A stretch of 64,000 nt of DNA from Kocuria dechangensis (lineage in GTDB: Bacteria; Actinomycetota; Actinomycetes; Actinomycetales; Micrococcaceae): NCBI RefSeq assembly GCF_014636775.1, contig NZ_BMEQ01000007.1, forward strand, positions 1-64,000, in the 5' to 3' direction. This document shows, in pieces, positions 18,608 to 26,136 of the stretch. Below the pieces are notes generated by a model. It did no database searches and was not told the DNA's origin. It saw only the letters and a program-made list of their open reading frames with translations. Positions within the stretch are counted from its first letter, which is position 1. Each line of letters starts with the position of its first letter. The translations under genes and the position numbers were made by a program.

Positions 18608-18910
18608 TCGTGCCTCACGAAGGACGGCCGGCGTCGGAACGCCGGTGCCGATTCGCTCGGACCCGGTCACCGACTCTACCACCCGCCCCGCGGCCGGTAC
18701 GGCACGGCGGAGCAGGCGTCGATGACACCAGTGGACCACTGTAGGCGACCGGCCGGGCCGCGTGCAATCCGGGGCGTGCGCGATCCGGGTCGCCGGCCGC
18801 GGCCGCGCCCCCGGACCGGGGCGCGGGCCCGCGAGTAGCATGGGGACACGTCCGCACCGCCGTGCCCGCACCCGGCGGACCCGCCCGTCCCTTCCAGGAG
18901 GCCCCCGGTC
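18608..18910. other. Divergent intergenic region between tRNA-Trp and the aminotransferase gene
   Basis: 303 bp without a gene. It holds a possible tRNA-Trp -10 (TAGAGT on the minus strand, 18673-18678). It also holds a possible aminotransferase -10, TAGCAT on the plus strand (18836-18841), followed by GGGG. Nothing else was recognised. Confidence 0.4.
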
Positions 18911-20116
18911 ATGACCGCATCCCGCATCTCCCGGCGCGTCGGCGCCATCGCAGAATCCGCGACCCTCGCGGTGGACGCCAAGGCCAAGGCGCTCAAGGCC
19001 GCCGGCCGGCCCGTGATCGGCTTCGGCGCCGGGGAGCCCGACTTCCCGACCCCGCAGTACATCGTGGACGCCGCCGCGGCCGCGCTGCAGGACCCCGCGA
19101 ACTTCCGCTACACCCCCGCCGCGGGGCTGCCGGAGCTGCGGAAGGCGGTCGCGGAGCAGACCGCCCGGGACGACGGGTACGCCGTGGAGCCCTCGCAGGT
19201 GCTCATCACCAACGGCGGCAAGCAGGCCGTCTTCCAGGCCTTCGCCACGGTCGTGGACGAGGGCGACGACGTGCTGCTGCCCGCCCCGTACTGGACCACC
19301 TACCCCGAGGCGATCAAGCTCGCCGGCGGCAACCCGGTGGAGGTCTTCGCCGGGCCCGAGCTCGGCTACAAGGTCACCCCGGAGCTGCTGGAGGCCGCGT
19401 GGACCGAGCGCACCAAGGCCCTGCTGTTCTGCTCCCCGTCCAACCCGACCGGCGCCGTGTACTCCCCCGAGGAGACCGCCGCCGTGGGCCGGTGGGCCGC
19501 GGAGAAGGGGATCTTCGTGCTGACCGACGAGATCTACCAGCACCTCACCTATGACGGCGTGCCGTTCACCTCGATCGCCGCCGCGGTGCCCGAGCTGGGC
19601 GACCGCGTGGTCATCCTCAACGGCGTGGCCAAGACCTACGCGATGACCGGCTGGCGCGTCGGCTGGATGATCGGGGCCCCCGACGTCATCAAGGCCGCCA
19701 CCAACCTGCAGTCCCACCTGACCTCCAACGTCAACAACGTGGCCCAGCGCGCGGCGCTCGCGGCCGTCTCCGGCCCCCTCGACGAGGCGCACCGGATGCG
19801 GGAGGCCTTCGACCGCCGGCGCAAGGTCATGGTCGAGGCGCTCAACGCCATCGAGGGCGTCGAGTGCCCGGTGCCGACCGGCGCCTTCTATGCCTACGCC
19901 GACGTGCGGGGCCTGCTCGGCAAACGCTTCGGCGACGCCGTCCCGCGGACCTCCGCCGAGCTCGCCGAGCTGGTCCTGGAGAAGGCGGAGGTGGCGGTGG
20001 TCCCCGGTGAGGCCTTCGGCCCCTCGGGCTTCCTGCGGCTGTCCTACGCCCTGGGCGACGACGACCTCGCCGAGGGCCTGCGCCGGCTCCAGGACTTCCT
20101 CGGCGGCGCCGCGTGA
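18911..20116 (+). CDS. Pyridoxal phosphate-dependent aminotransferase, aspartate aminotransferase type
   Basis: 401 residues, fold type I, class I/II. Visible motifs are [20 protein letters not shown] (about 37-56), [17 protein letters not shown], and the PLP Schiff-base Lys241 in [19 protein letters not shown]. It closely matches subgroup Ib aspartate aminotransferases, which interconvert aspartate/2-oxoglutarate and oxaloacetate/glutamate. Some members also act on prephenate or aromatic substrates, so specificity is inferred. The ATG has CAGGAGG upstream. A small membrane protein gene overlaps its 3' end by 4 bases. Confidence 0.9.
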   Translation: MTASRISRRVGAIAESATLAVDAKAKALKAAGRPVIGFGAGEPDFPTPQYIVDAAAAALQDPANFRYTPAAGLPELRKAVAEQTARDDGYAVEPSQVLITNGGKQAVFQAFATVVDEGDDVLLPAPYWTTYPEAIKLAGGNPVEVFAGPELGYKVTPELLEAAWTERTKALLFCSPSNPTGAVYSPEETAAVGRWAAEKGIFVLTDEIYQHLTYDGVPFTSIAAAVPELGDRVVILNGVAKTYAMTGWRVGWMIGAPDVIKAATNLQSHLTSNVNNVAQRAALAAVSGPLDEAHRMREAFDRRRKVMVEALNAIEGVECPVPTGAFYAYADVRGLLGKRFGDAVPRTSAELAELVLEKAEVAVVPGEAFGPSGFLRLSYALGDDDLAEGLRRLQDFLGGAA

Positions 20117-20460
20117 GCGCCGCGGCGGACGTCCTGGACACCGCCGTGCGCGCGGCGGAGGCCGTGCCCACCGCCGTCCTCGTCTCCGGCGGGCTGATCG
20201 GCGGCTACGCGACGGCGCGGGCCACCGGCAACCGCCCGCTCGGCGGCGCGGTGCTCGCCGCCGCGGGGGCCGCGGCCGCCCACACGTGGTGGCGCCGCGG
20301 CGGGCCGGCCACGACCGCGGGCCTGACCGCCCTCTACGTCCTGGGCTTCGGGCTCTCCCACCCGCTGGCCCGGAGGATCGGCGCCTGGCCCTCGGTGCTC
20401 GCGGTGACCGCCGCCAACGCCACGGCCAACTGGGTCCTCGTGGACCGCGCCGGGCGCTGA
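20113..20460 (+). CDS. Small hydrophobic protein of unknown function
   Basis: 115 residues from a GTG at 20113-20115 that overlaps the aminotransferase stop (GTGA), implying coupled translation. The chain is Ala/Gly-rich with three probable membrane segments (about 19-32, 43-58 and 66-80 onward), a WWRR charged turn, and a short C-terminal tail. No family was recognised. It is followed by a strong bidirectional terminator. Confidence 0.6.
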   Translation: MSAAADVLDTAVRAAEAVPTAVLVSGGLIGGYATARATGNRPLGGAVLAAAGAAAAHTWWRRGGPATTAGLTALYVLGFGLSHPLARRIGAWPSVLAVTAANATANWVLVDRAGR

Positions 20461-20472
20461 GCCCGGCCCCGC

Positions 20473-20512
20473 ACGACGCCGCCCGCCCCCTTCCGGGGAC
20501 GGGCGGCGTCGT
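20473..20512. terminator. Bidirectional terminator
   Basis: ACGACGCCGCCCG-CCCC pairs with GGGG-a-CGGGCGGCGTCGT around a CTTCC-type loop. It separates the plus-strand pair ending at 20460 from the convergent ppk2 gene. Confidence 0.75.
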
Positions 20513-20540
20513 CGTGGGGGTGCGCGGACGGGCCCGGCGC

Positions 20541-21452
20541 TCAGTCCCCGACGGCCTCGCGGCCGCGGCGCACGATCAGCGGGTCGGGCGGGTGGACCAC
20601 CTCGGGGTCCTTGTCGTCGTAGTCGAACTGGTCCAGGAAGAAGCGCATCGCGTTGAGCCGGGCCCGCTTCTTGTCGTTGGACTTCACCGTGATCCACGGC
20701 GCGTGGTCGGTGTCGGTGCGCAGGAACATCTCCTCCTTCGCCTCCGTGTAGTCCTCCCACCGGTCCAGGGAGGCCAGGTCCATCGGCGAGAGCTTCCACC
20801 GGCGCACCGGGTCGATCTGCCGGATCGCGAACCGGGTCCGCTGCTCGTGCTGGGTGACCGAGAACCAGAACTTGGTCAGGTGGATCCCGGAGTCCACCAG
20901 CATCTTCTCGAACACCGGGGCCTGCTCCATGAACGTCCGGTACTCCGCGTCGGTGCAGAAGCCCATCACCCGCTCCACGTTGGCGCGGTTGTACCAGGAG
21001 CGGTCGAACATCACGATCTCCCCGGCCGTGGGCAGGTGCTGGATGTAGCGCTGGAAGTACCACTGCCCCCGCTCCCGGTCCGAGGGCTTGGTCAGCGCCA
21101 CCACACGGGCCGCCCGGGGGTTGAGGTGCTCGGTGAACCGTTTGATGGTCCCGCCCTTGCCGGCGGCGTCACGGCCCTCGAAGACGATCACGTGGCGCAG
21201 GTCGTGGTCCTGGCCCCAGTACTGGAACTTCAGCAGCTCGATCTGCAGCTGGTACTTCTCCAGCTCGTACTGCTCCCGGGACATCCGCTCCTCGTAGGGG
21301 TACTCCTCCCGCCAGGTCTCCACCGCCGAGCCCCCGGGGTCGATCAGGTCCGGGTCCGGGGACTGGCCCTCCCGCACCGTGTAGCCCTGCTCGATCAGCT
21401 TGTCGATGAACTCCCGCAGGTTCTCCCGGACCGGTTCTCTGTCCTCGGCCAT
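20541..21452 (-). CDS. ppk2: Polyphosphate kinase 2, class I
   Basis: 303 residues from the ATG at 21450-21452 (AAGGAGG upstream). PPK2 transfers phosphate between polyphosphate and nucleotides, usually making GTP/ATP from GDP/ADP. The P-loop kinase core is clear: Walker A EGRDAAGKGGTIKRFTEHLN (about 91-110), lid with DRERGQWYFQRY, and Walker B FDRSWYNRANVERVMGFC. Length and single domain fit class I enzymes. It is monocistronic between two hairpins or promoter regions. A PPK1 domain lies 5 kb away at 27160-29265. Confidence 0.93.
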   Translation of the reverse strand: MAEDREPVRENLREFIDKLIEQGYTVREGQSPDPDLIDPGGSAVETWREEYPYEERMSREQYELEKYQLQIELLKFQYWGQDHDLRHVIVFEGRDAAGKGGTIKRFTEHLNPRAARVVALTKPSDRERGQWYFQRYIQHLPTAGEIVMFDRSWYNRANVERVMGFCTDAEYRTFMEQAPVFEKMLVDSGIHLTKFWFSVTQHEQRTRFAIRQIDPVRRWKLSPMDLASLDRWEDYTEAKEEMFLRTDTDHAPWITVKSNDKKRARLNAMRFFLDQFDYDDKDPEVVHPPDPLIVRRGREAVGD

Positions 21453-21570
21453 CGCGGACCTCCTTCCGGCCCGGACGGGCCCTCCAGGGCAGTCTAGGCA
21501 CGCCCGGCGCCGGGACGAGGGAGGGCACAACACAGCCGCGGCCGGTCGCGCCCGCGGACACCCTGCTCAC

Positions 21571-21576
21571 TAGACT
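21571..21576 (+). promoter_or_regulatory. pfkA -10 box
   Basis: TAGACT followed by GGG, the same TAGACTGGG string seen before asd and the LLM oxidoreductase gene. The leader to the pfkA ATG is about 80 nt. No good -35 was seen. Confidence 0.45.
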
Positions 21577-21656
21577 GGGCGGGTCGGCGCAACCCGCCGG
21601 ACCCGCACGCCCGCGAACGACCACCTGCGAACGACCACCTCGAGGAGCCTGTACGG

Positions 21657-22688
21657 ATGAAGATCGGACTGCTGACCAGCGGCGGGGACTGCCCCGGCCT
21701 CAACGCCGTGATCCGCGGCGCCGTGCTGCACGGCATCAAGACCTACGGCCACGACTTCGTAGGCTTCCGCGACGGCTGGCGCGGCGTGGTCGAGGGCGAC
21801 ATCATGGACCTGCCCCGCACCCGCGTCCGCGGTCTCGCCCGGGAGGGCGGCACCATCCTGGGCACCTCGCGCACCAACCCCTACGACGGGCCCCACGGCG
21901 GCCCCGAGAAGATCGCCGTGACCCTGGAGCGGCACGCGATCGACGCGGTGGTGGCCATCGGCGGGGAGGGCACCCTGGCGGGCGCCAAGGAGCTGGCCGA
22001 CGCCGGCCTCCCCGTGGTCGGCGTGCCGAAGACCATCGACAACGACCTCAACGCCACCGACTACACGTTCGGCTTCGACACCGCGGTCCAGATCGCGACC
22101 GACGCCATGGACCGGCTGCGCACCACCGGCGAGTCCCACCACCGCTGCATGGTCGCGGAGGTCATGGGCCGCCACGTGGGGTGGATCGCGCTGCACTCCG
22201 GGATGTCCGCCGGCGCCCACGCCGTGCTGATCCCGGAGCAGAAGGTCCCCATGGAGCAGGTGGCCCAGTGGGTGACCGAGGTGCACGAGCGCGGCCGCTC
22301 CCCGCTGGTGGTCGTGGCCGAGGGCTTCATCCCGGAGGGGCGCGACGAGGTCCTGGCCGGCAAGGGCACCGAGGAGTCCGGCCGTCCGCGCCTGGGCGGG
22401 GTCGGCGAGTACGTGACCGAGGAGATCGAGCGGCTGACCGGCATCGAGACCCGGAACACCACCCTGGGGCACATCCAGCGCGGCGGCGCCCCCACCGGCT
22501 TCGACCGGGTGCTGGCCACGCGCTTCGGCATGGCGGTGGTGGACCTCGTGCACGAGAAGCAGTGGGGCCGGATGGTCGCCATCCGGGGCACGGACATGGT
22601 GCGGGTGGACTTCGGCGAGGCCCTGGAGGGCCTCAAGACCGTGCCGCAGTACCGCTGGGACGAGGCCCGGGTGCTCTTCGGCCGCTGA
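21657..22688 (+). CDS. pfkA: 6-phosphofructokinase
   Basis: 343 residues, ATG with GAGGAG upstream. It phosphorylates fructose 6-phosphate to fructose 1,6-bisphosphate. The N-terminal GLLTSGGDCPGLNAVIRG, the GGEGT loop at residues 102-106, the catalytic PKTIDNDLNATDYTFGFDTA (124-143) and MGRHVGWIALHSG are all present. Glycine after GGE, not aspartate, favours ATP over pyrophosphate. The lysine in PKTIDND marks the mixed actinobacterial group III, in which substrate prediction is less certain. The gene stands alone between a TAGACT promoter and a strong terminator. Confidence 0.95.
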   Translation: MKIGLLTSGGDCPGLNAVIRGAVLHGIKTYGHDFVGFRDGWRGVVEGDIMDLPRTRVRGLAREGGTILGTSRTNPYDGPHGGPEKIAVTLERHAIDAVVAIGGEGTLAGAKELADAGLPVVGVPKTIDNDLNATDYTFGFDTAVQIATDAMDRLRTTGESHHRCMVAEVMGRHVGWIALHSGMSAGAHAVLIPEQKVPMEQVAQWVTEVHERGRSPLVVVAEGFIPEGRDEVLAGKGTEESGRPRLGGVGEYVTEEIERLTGIETRNTTLGHIQRGGAPTGFDRVLATRFGMAVVDLVHEKQWGRMVAIRGTDMVRVDFGEALEGLKTVPQYRWDEARVLFGR

Positions 22689-22698
22689 GCCGGTCCGC

Positions 22699-22733
22699 GC
22701 GGGTCCCGGCCGTCGCGTCCGGCCGGGACCCGC
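22699..22733. terminator. Bidirectional terminator between pfkA and ygfZ
   Basis: A perfect 14-bp stem (22699-22712 with 22720-22733) with a 7-base loop, placed between the convergent genes. Confidence 0.8.
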
Positions 22734-22790
22734 CGCCGGCCCGCGGAGCCGGGGGTCGTCCGGCCGGGGCCGTGCGGTCCGCCCCCCGGG

Positions 22791-23885
22791 CTACGGGCGC
22801 AGTCCGCCGGAGCCGCGCAGGAAGCCCTGCTGCCGGCCCACGACCTGGCCTGCCGACGGGGAGACCACGACCTGCTGGGAGGCCGCGTACCGGTCCTCGC
22901 CGTCCACGACGACCAGCGGGGCGGCCGGGTCCACGGTGCGCTTGAGCACCGCCAGGGCGATCGGGCCCGCCTCGTGGTGCAGCTGCACGGAGGTGATCCG
23001 GCCGACCGTCCGCTCCCCCGCGAGGACCGCCGAGCCGGCCGCGGGCAGGGTGTGCTCCGACCCGTCGAGGTCGAGCAGGACGAGCCGGCGGGGCGGGTGG
23101 CCCAGGTTGTGCACGCGCGCGACCGTCTCCTGGCCCTTGTAGCAGCCCTTGGCGAGGTGCACCGCGGTGCGCAGGAGGTCGAGCTCGTGCGGGATGGTCT
23201 TCTCGTCGGTCTCGGCACCCCAGCGCGGGCGCCACGCGGCGATCCGCAGGGCCTCGGCGGCCCAGGCGCCGGCCAGCCGGAGGCCGTCGGCGGTGCGGGC
23301 GAGGTCGGCGCGGGGCACCAGGTGCTCCCACCAGATCCGCTCCTCGCCGGGGTGCGGGCCGTCGAGGACGGCGTAGGTCCAGCCGCCCGGCGCGACCTCC
23401 GGCCAGGGGTCCTTCCAGACGACGCCGTCGAGGTCCGGCACGGGGCCGGTGGCGCCGAGCACGGCCCACTCGTCCGTGCGGTCCGCGATCTCCACGCGCA
23501 GGGCGAAGCGCATGGACTCCAGCCACGCCACGAGCGGCGCGGTCTCGTCGGCCTCCGTGATCAGCCACGTGGTGGCGCCGTCGTCGACGACGTGCGGGGC
23601 CGTCTCGATGCGCCCCTGGACGGAGAGGAAGAGCGTCTCGGTGCCGCGGCCCGGCTCGAGGCCGGTGAGCACCTGGGAGGACAGGGTGGTGAGCCAGCTG
23701 AGGCGGTCGGGGCCGGTCACGGTGACGACGCCCTTGTGGGAGAGGTCGACCACGGTGCCGGGGGTGCGCACGAGGGCGCGCTGCTCCTGGACGGGGTCGC
23801 CGTAGTGCGCCGCGACGCCGCGGTCCAGGCCGCCGGCCTCGACGGCGCCCGGGCGGTCGAGGAGGGGGGAGCGGTAGCCGCCCAC
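22791..23885 (-). CDS. ygfZ: Folate-binding protein YgfZ, iron-sulfur cluster maintenance
   Basis: 364 residues from a GTG at 23883-23885. YgfZ proteins are GcvT paralogues that bind folate and support Fe-S enzymes such as MiaB. The diagnostic motif KGCYKGQETVARVHNLGHPP (about residues 245-264) contains the essential cysteine. Upstream parts follow the GcvT fold (VVDLSHKGVVTVTGPDRLSW). The start codon lies 5 bases after the stop of the nitrobindin-like gene, so the two form one unit with the small genes upstream. Confidence 0.93.
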   Translation of the reverse strand: MGGYRSPLLDRPGAVEAGGLDRGVAAHYGDPVQEQRALVRTPGTVVDLSHKGVVTVTGPDRLSWLTTLSSQVLTGLEPGRGTETLFLSVQGRIETAPHVVDDGATTWLITEADETAPLVAWLESMRFALRVEIADRTDEWAVLGATGPVPDLDGVVWKDPWPEVAPGGWTYAVLDGPHPGEERIWWEHLVPRADLARTADGLRLAGAWAAEALRIAAWRPRWGAETDEKTIPHELDLLRTAVHLAKGCYKGQETVARVHNLGHPPRRLVLLDLDGSEHTLPAAGSAVLAGERTVGRITSVQLHHEAGPIALAVLKRTVDPAAPLVVVDGEDRYAASQQVVVSPSAGQVVGRQQGFLRGSGGLRP

Positions 23886-23890
23886 GGCGC

Positions 23891-24490
23891 TCAGCCGACC
23901 CTCTTGAGCTGGGCGGAGGCGTGCGTGGTCAGCGGCTCGCCGAGGGCGGCCATGTCCCAGGCCCAGAAGAGGTCCCCGTGGACGAGCCCGTACATCCGGC
24001 TGGACGCGGAGTAGTCCTTGGCGCCCCGGGCACGGACCACGGCGTCCGTGGCGAGGTCGATCCGCGGGCCCTTGATCTGGCCGATGTACAGCTCGGCGAC
24101 GCCGCCGGGGTGGGTCAGGGTCACGAGGACGTCGAAGCCGCCGTCGGCGTTGCGCAGCTGCTCCACGTCCTCGGCGCCCTTGTGCACCGGCACGATGTCG
24201 GCCGGGAGCATCCCGGGACCGACGTCGCCGTCCTCGAGCGTGCGGTCGATCTGCCAGAACCCCTGCTCCACCGTGGCCGGACGCAGCAGCTGCCCCTCCT
24301 CGTCGAGGAGCGTGGTCTCCGCCCGGTACTCCAGGAACGGCAGGCCGTTCTGCTCGAAGGTCACGCGCTGGCGGAAGGCCCGCTGCTCGACCTCTCCGTA
24401 CCCCATGAAGCCGTCACCCTCCCAGGTGCCCAGCAGCCAGGCGAAGGGGACGAGCTCGGGGGTCAGATCCGAGGGGATCTCGATCGGCAC
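23891..24490 (-). CDS. Nitrobindin-like heme-binding beta-barrel (FABP-like) protein
   Basis: 199 residues from a GTG at 24488-24490. The motif LLGTWEGDGFMGY near residue 19 and the repeated beta-strand pattern are typical of the bacterial/plant nitrobindin family, a ten-stranded barrel that can hold ferric heme and reacts with nitric oxide or peroxynitrite. Whether this member binds heme is not shown; a conserved C-terminal histidine is expected, and THASAQLKRVG at the end could hold it. The gene is tightly linked to ygfZ (5-bp gap) and to the 35-residue protein upstream (4-bp gap). Confidence 0.8.
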   Translation of the reverse strand: MPIEIPSDLTPELVPFAWLLGTWEGDGFMGYGEVEQRAFRQRVTFEQNGLPFLEYRAETTLLDEEGQLLRPATVEQGFWQIDRTLEDGDVGPGMLPADIVPVHKGAEDVEQLRNADGGFDVLVTLTHPGGVAELYIGQIKGPRIDLATDAVVRARGAKDYSASSRMYGLVHGDLFWAWDMAALGEPLTTHASAQLKRVG

Positions 24491-24494
24491 GGGA

Positions 24495-24602
24495 CTAGTG
24501 CTGGCCCTTGAACAGGCCCAGGACCACCTTCACGGAGATGCCGAGGATGAACAGGCTGGCGATGCCCAGCAGGGCCAGGTAGAAGATCTCGAGTGCAAGC
24601 AT
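24495..24602 (-). CDS. 35-residue single-pass membrane peptide
   Basis: ATG at 24600-24602, TAG stop at 24495-24497. The peptide is MLALEIFYLALLGIASLFIL followed by GISVKVVLGLFKGQH: one long hydrophobic helix and a short basic tail. It lies with gaps of only 4-5 bp between two real genes on the same strand, which supports a genuine gene. Function unknown; a small membrane-protein partner or regulator is a guess. Confidence 0.6.
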   Translation of the reverse strand: MLALEIFYLALLGIASLFILGISVKVVLGLFKGQH

Positions 24603-24607
24603 GGTCG

Positions 24608-25213
24608 TTAAGCTACCACGGGGCCCAGCACGCGGGCCGCGAAGACGGCGGCCACGCCGAGGAACGCCACGGGGGTCACGCCGAGGACCAGGACCCCGCG
24701 CCGGGGGGAGTCCGCCGGCGCCGCAGCGATCAGGCGCCCGCCCACGAGGGCGACGACCGCGGCGAGCAGCAGGCCGACGAGGACGAGCTGGGACGGCTCG
24801 GCGCCGGTGGTGCGGTAGTCGTCGCCCAGGGCGATCCAGCCGGAGGAGCTGACGGCGGCGAGCACGCCCGCGGTGGAGGCGATCGTGGACTCCAGCCGGT
24901 GCTCGGCGCCCTCCCCCCGCACCAGCTCCGCCGCGAACACGGACATCAGGGCCACGCCGAGCACCGCCGGCAGCCACACGAGCTGCTGGCCGGGCAGGAA
25001 CTGGACGAGCAGCGCGGCGACGGTGCCGGCCGCGCTGATGATGACGTTGTGCCGGTGCCGGGCCGCGATGCCGGTGGCCGCGGGCCAGCCGAAGCCGATC
25101 AGCACGGACATGGCCACGGCGAGCAGGGCGGGAGCCGGGCCGCCCACCACGACCGCGCCGAGGACGGCCACGAGGCTGAGCACGCTGCACGCGGCGATCA
25201 TGGCGTATCTCAT
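24608..25213 (-). CDS. Multi-pass membrane protein of unknown function
   Basis: 201 residues when started at the ATG 25211-25213 (AGGAG about ten bases upstream); an upstream in-frame start would add a basic tail. About six hydrophobic segments are seen: around residues 5-20, 23-38, 58-73, 78-96, 145-165 and 178-198. A loop near 98-110 carries charged residues (ELVRGEGAEHR). It resembles the integral membrane proteins of unknown function often found beside the nitrobindin/ygfZ genes in Micrococcaceae. No catalytic motif was seen. Confidence 0.7.
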   Translation of the reverse strand: MRYAMIAACSVLSLVAVLGAVVVGGPAPALLAVAMSVLIGFGWPAATGIAARHRHNVIISAAGTVAALLVQFLPGQQLVWLPAVLGVALMSVFAAELVRGEGAEHRLESTIASTAGVLAAVSSSGWIALGDDYRTTGAEPSQLVLVGLLLAAVVALVGGRLIAAAPADSPRRGVLVLGVTPVAFLGVAAVFAARVLGPVVA

Positions 25214-25328
25214 GGCGGTCGGACTCCTGTCCTGTCGACGGGTCCGGGCCGGGGCCCGCGCGGTCACGTGCCACGATAGCGGCTCGCCCGCGCGGAGCGC
25301 CCCGGCGGGCCCGGCAGGAGGGCCGACT

Positions 25329-25334
25329 TATACT
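25329..25334 (+). promoter_or_regulatory. glnR -10 box
   Basis: TATACT lies 39 bases upstream of the proposed glnR TTG, in a short AT-richer patch of an otherwise GC-rich gap. No convincing -35 was found. Confidence 0.45.
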
Positions 25335-25372
25335 GACAGCTCAGCCCGTACGCCAGAGTGGAGAAGCCCGTT

Positions 25373-26056
25373 TTGTTCCAGATCCTGATGCTGACCGATG
25401 CGGACGGGCCGTCGGCATCGGTGCTGCCGGCCCTGGACCTGCTCAACCACCGGGTGGCCGTCGCGCCCACCCGCACGGCCTCGGGCAGCCTGGAGGGCCA
25501 CGAGCCCGACGTCGTCCTCCTCGACGGGCGCACCGATCTGATCACCGCGCGCAACCTCGCGCAGCTGCTCACCGCCAAGGGGCTCGCCGCCCCGCTGCTC
25601 ATGGTCCTCACGGAGGGCGGGATGGCGGCCGTGGCCGCGAACTGGATGGTCGACGACGTGGTGCTGGACACCGCGGGACCGGCGGAGGTCGAGGCCCGGC
25701 TGCGCCTGGCGTCGTCCCGCACCGCGGAGCACCCCGAGGACGACACGCGGATCCGCGCCGGCTCCGTGGTGATCGACGACGCCGCCTACTCGGCCCACGT
25801 CAACGGCCAGCCCCTGAACCTCACCTACAAGGAGTTCGAGCTCCTGAAGTTCCTCGCCCAGCACGCGGGCCGGGTCTTCACCCGCGCCCAGCTGCTGAGC
25901 GAGGTGTGGGGCTACGACTACTACGGGGGCACCCGCACCGTGGACGTCCACGTCCGGCGGCTGCGCGCCAAGCTCGGCTCCGACCACGAGCACCTGATCA
26001 CCACGGTGCGTAACGTGGGCTACAGCTTCACCACGGGGCGCGGCCGGGAGGACTGA
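25373..26056 (+). CDS. glnR: GlnR-type orphan response regulator (nitrogen control)
   Basis: 227 residues if read from TTG at 25373-25375, which has GGAGAAG upstream and gives M(L)[15 protein letters not shown] at 25358 would add five residues but lacks a ribosome site. The receiver-like N-terminal domain carries [32 protein letters not shown] and [16 protein letters not shown], a combination characteristic of actinobacterial GlnR. The usual acidic pocket and Lys are degenerate, as in known GlnR. The C-terminal winged helix has [20 protein letters not shown] and [20 protein letters not shown]. GlnR controls nitrogen assimilation genes. Adjacent mshD is its usual neighbour. Confidence 0.85.
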   Translation: MFQILMLTDADGPSASVLPALDLLNHRVAVAPTRTASGSLEGHEPDVVLLDGRTDLITARNLAQLLTAKGLAAPLLMVLTEGGMAAVAANWMVDDVVLDTAGPAEVEARLRLASSRTAEHPEDDTRIRAGSVVIDDAAYSAHVNGQPLNLTYKEFELLKFLAQHAGRVFTRAQLLSEVWGYDYYGGTRTVDVHVRRLRAKLGSDHEHLITTVRNVGYSFTTGRGRED

Positions 26057-26136
26057 CGCCCCGGCGGAGCCGCCCCGTCGCCCCCGGGACGCTCCCGGAC
26101 CGTCCCCGCACCCTTCCCGCCCCGCAGGAGGCCCCC

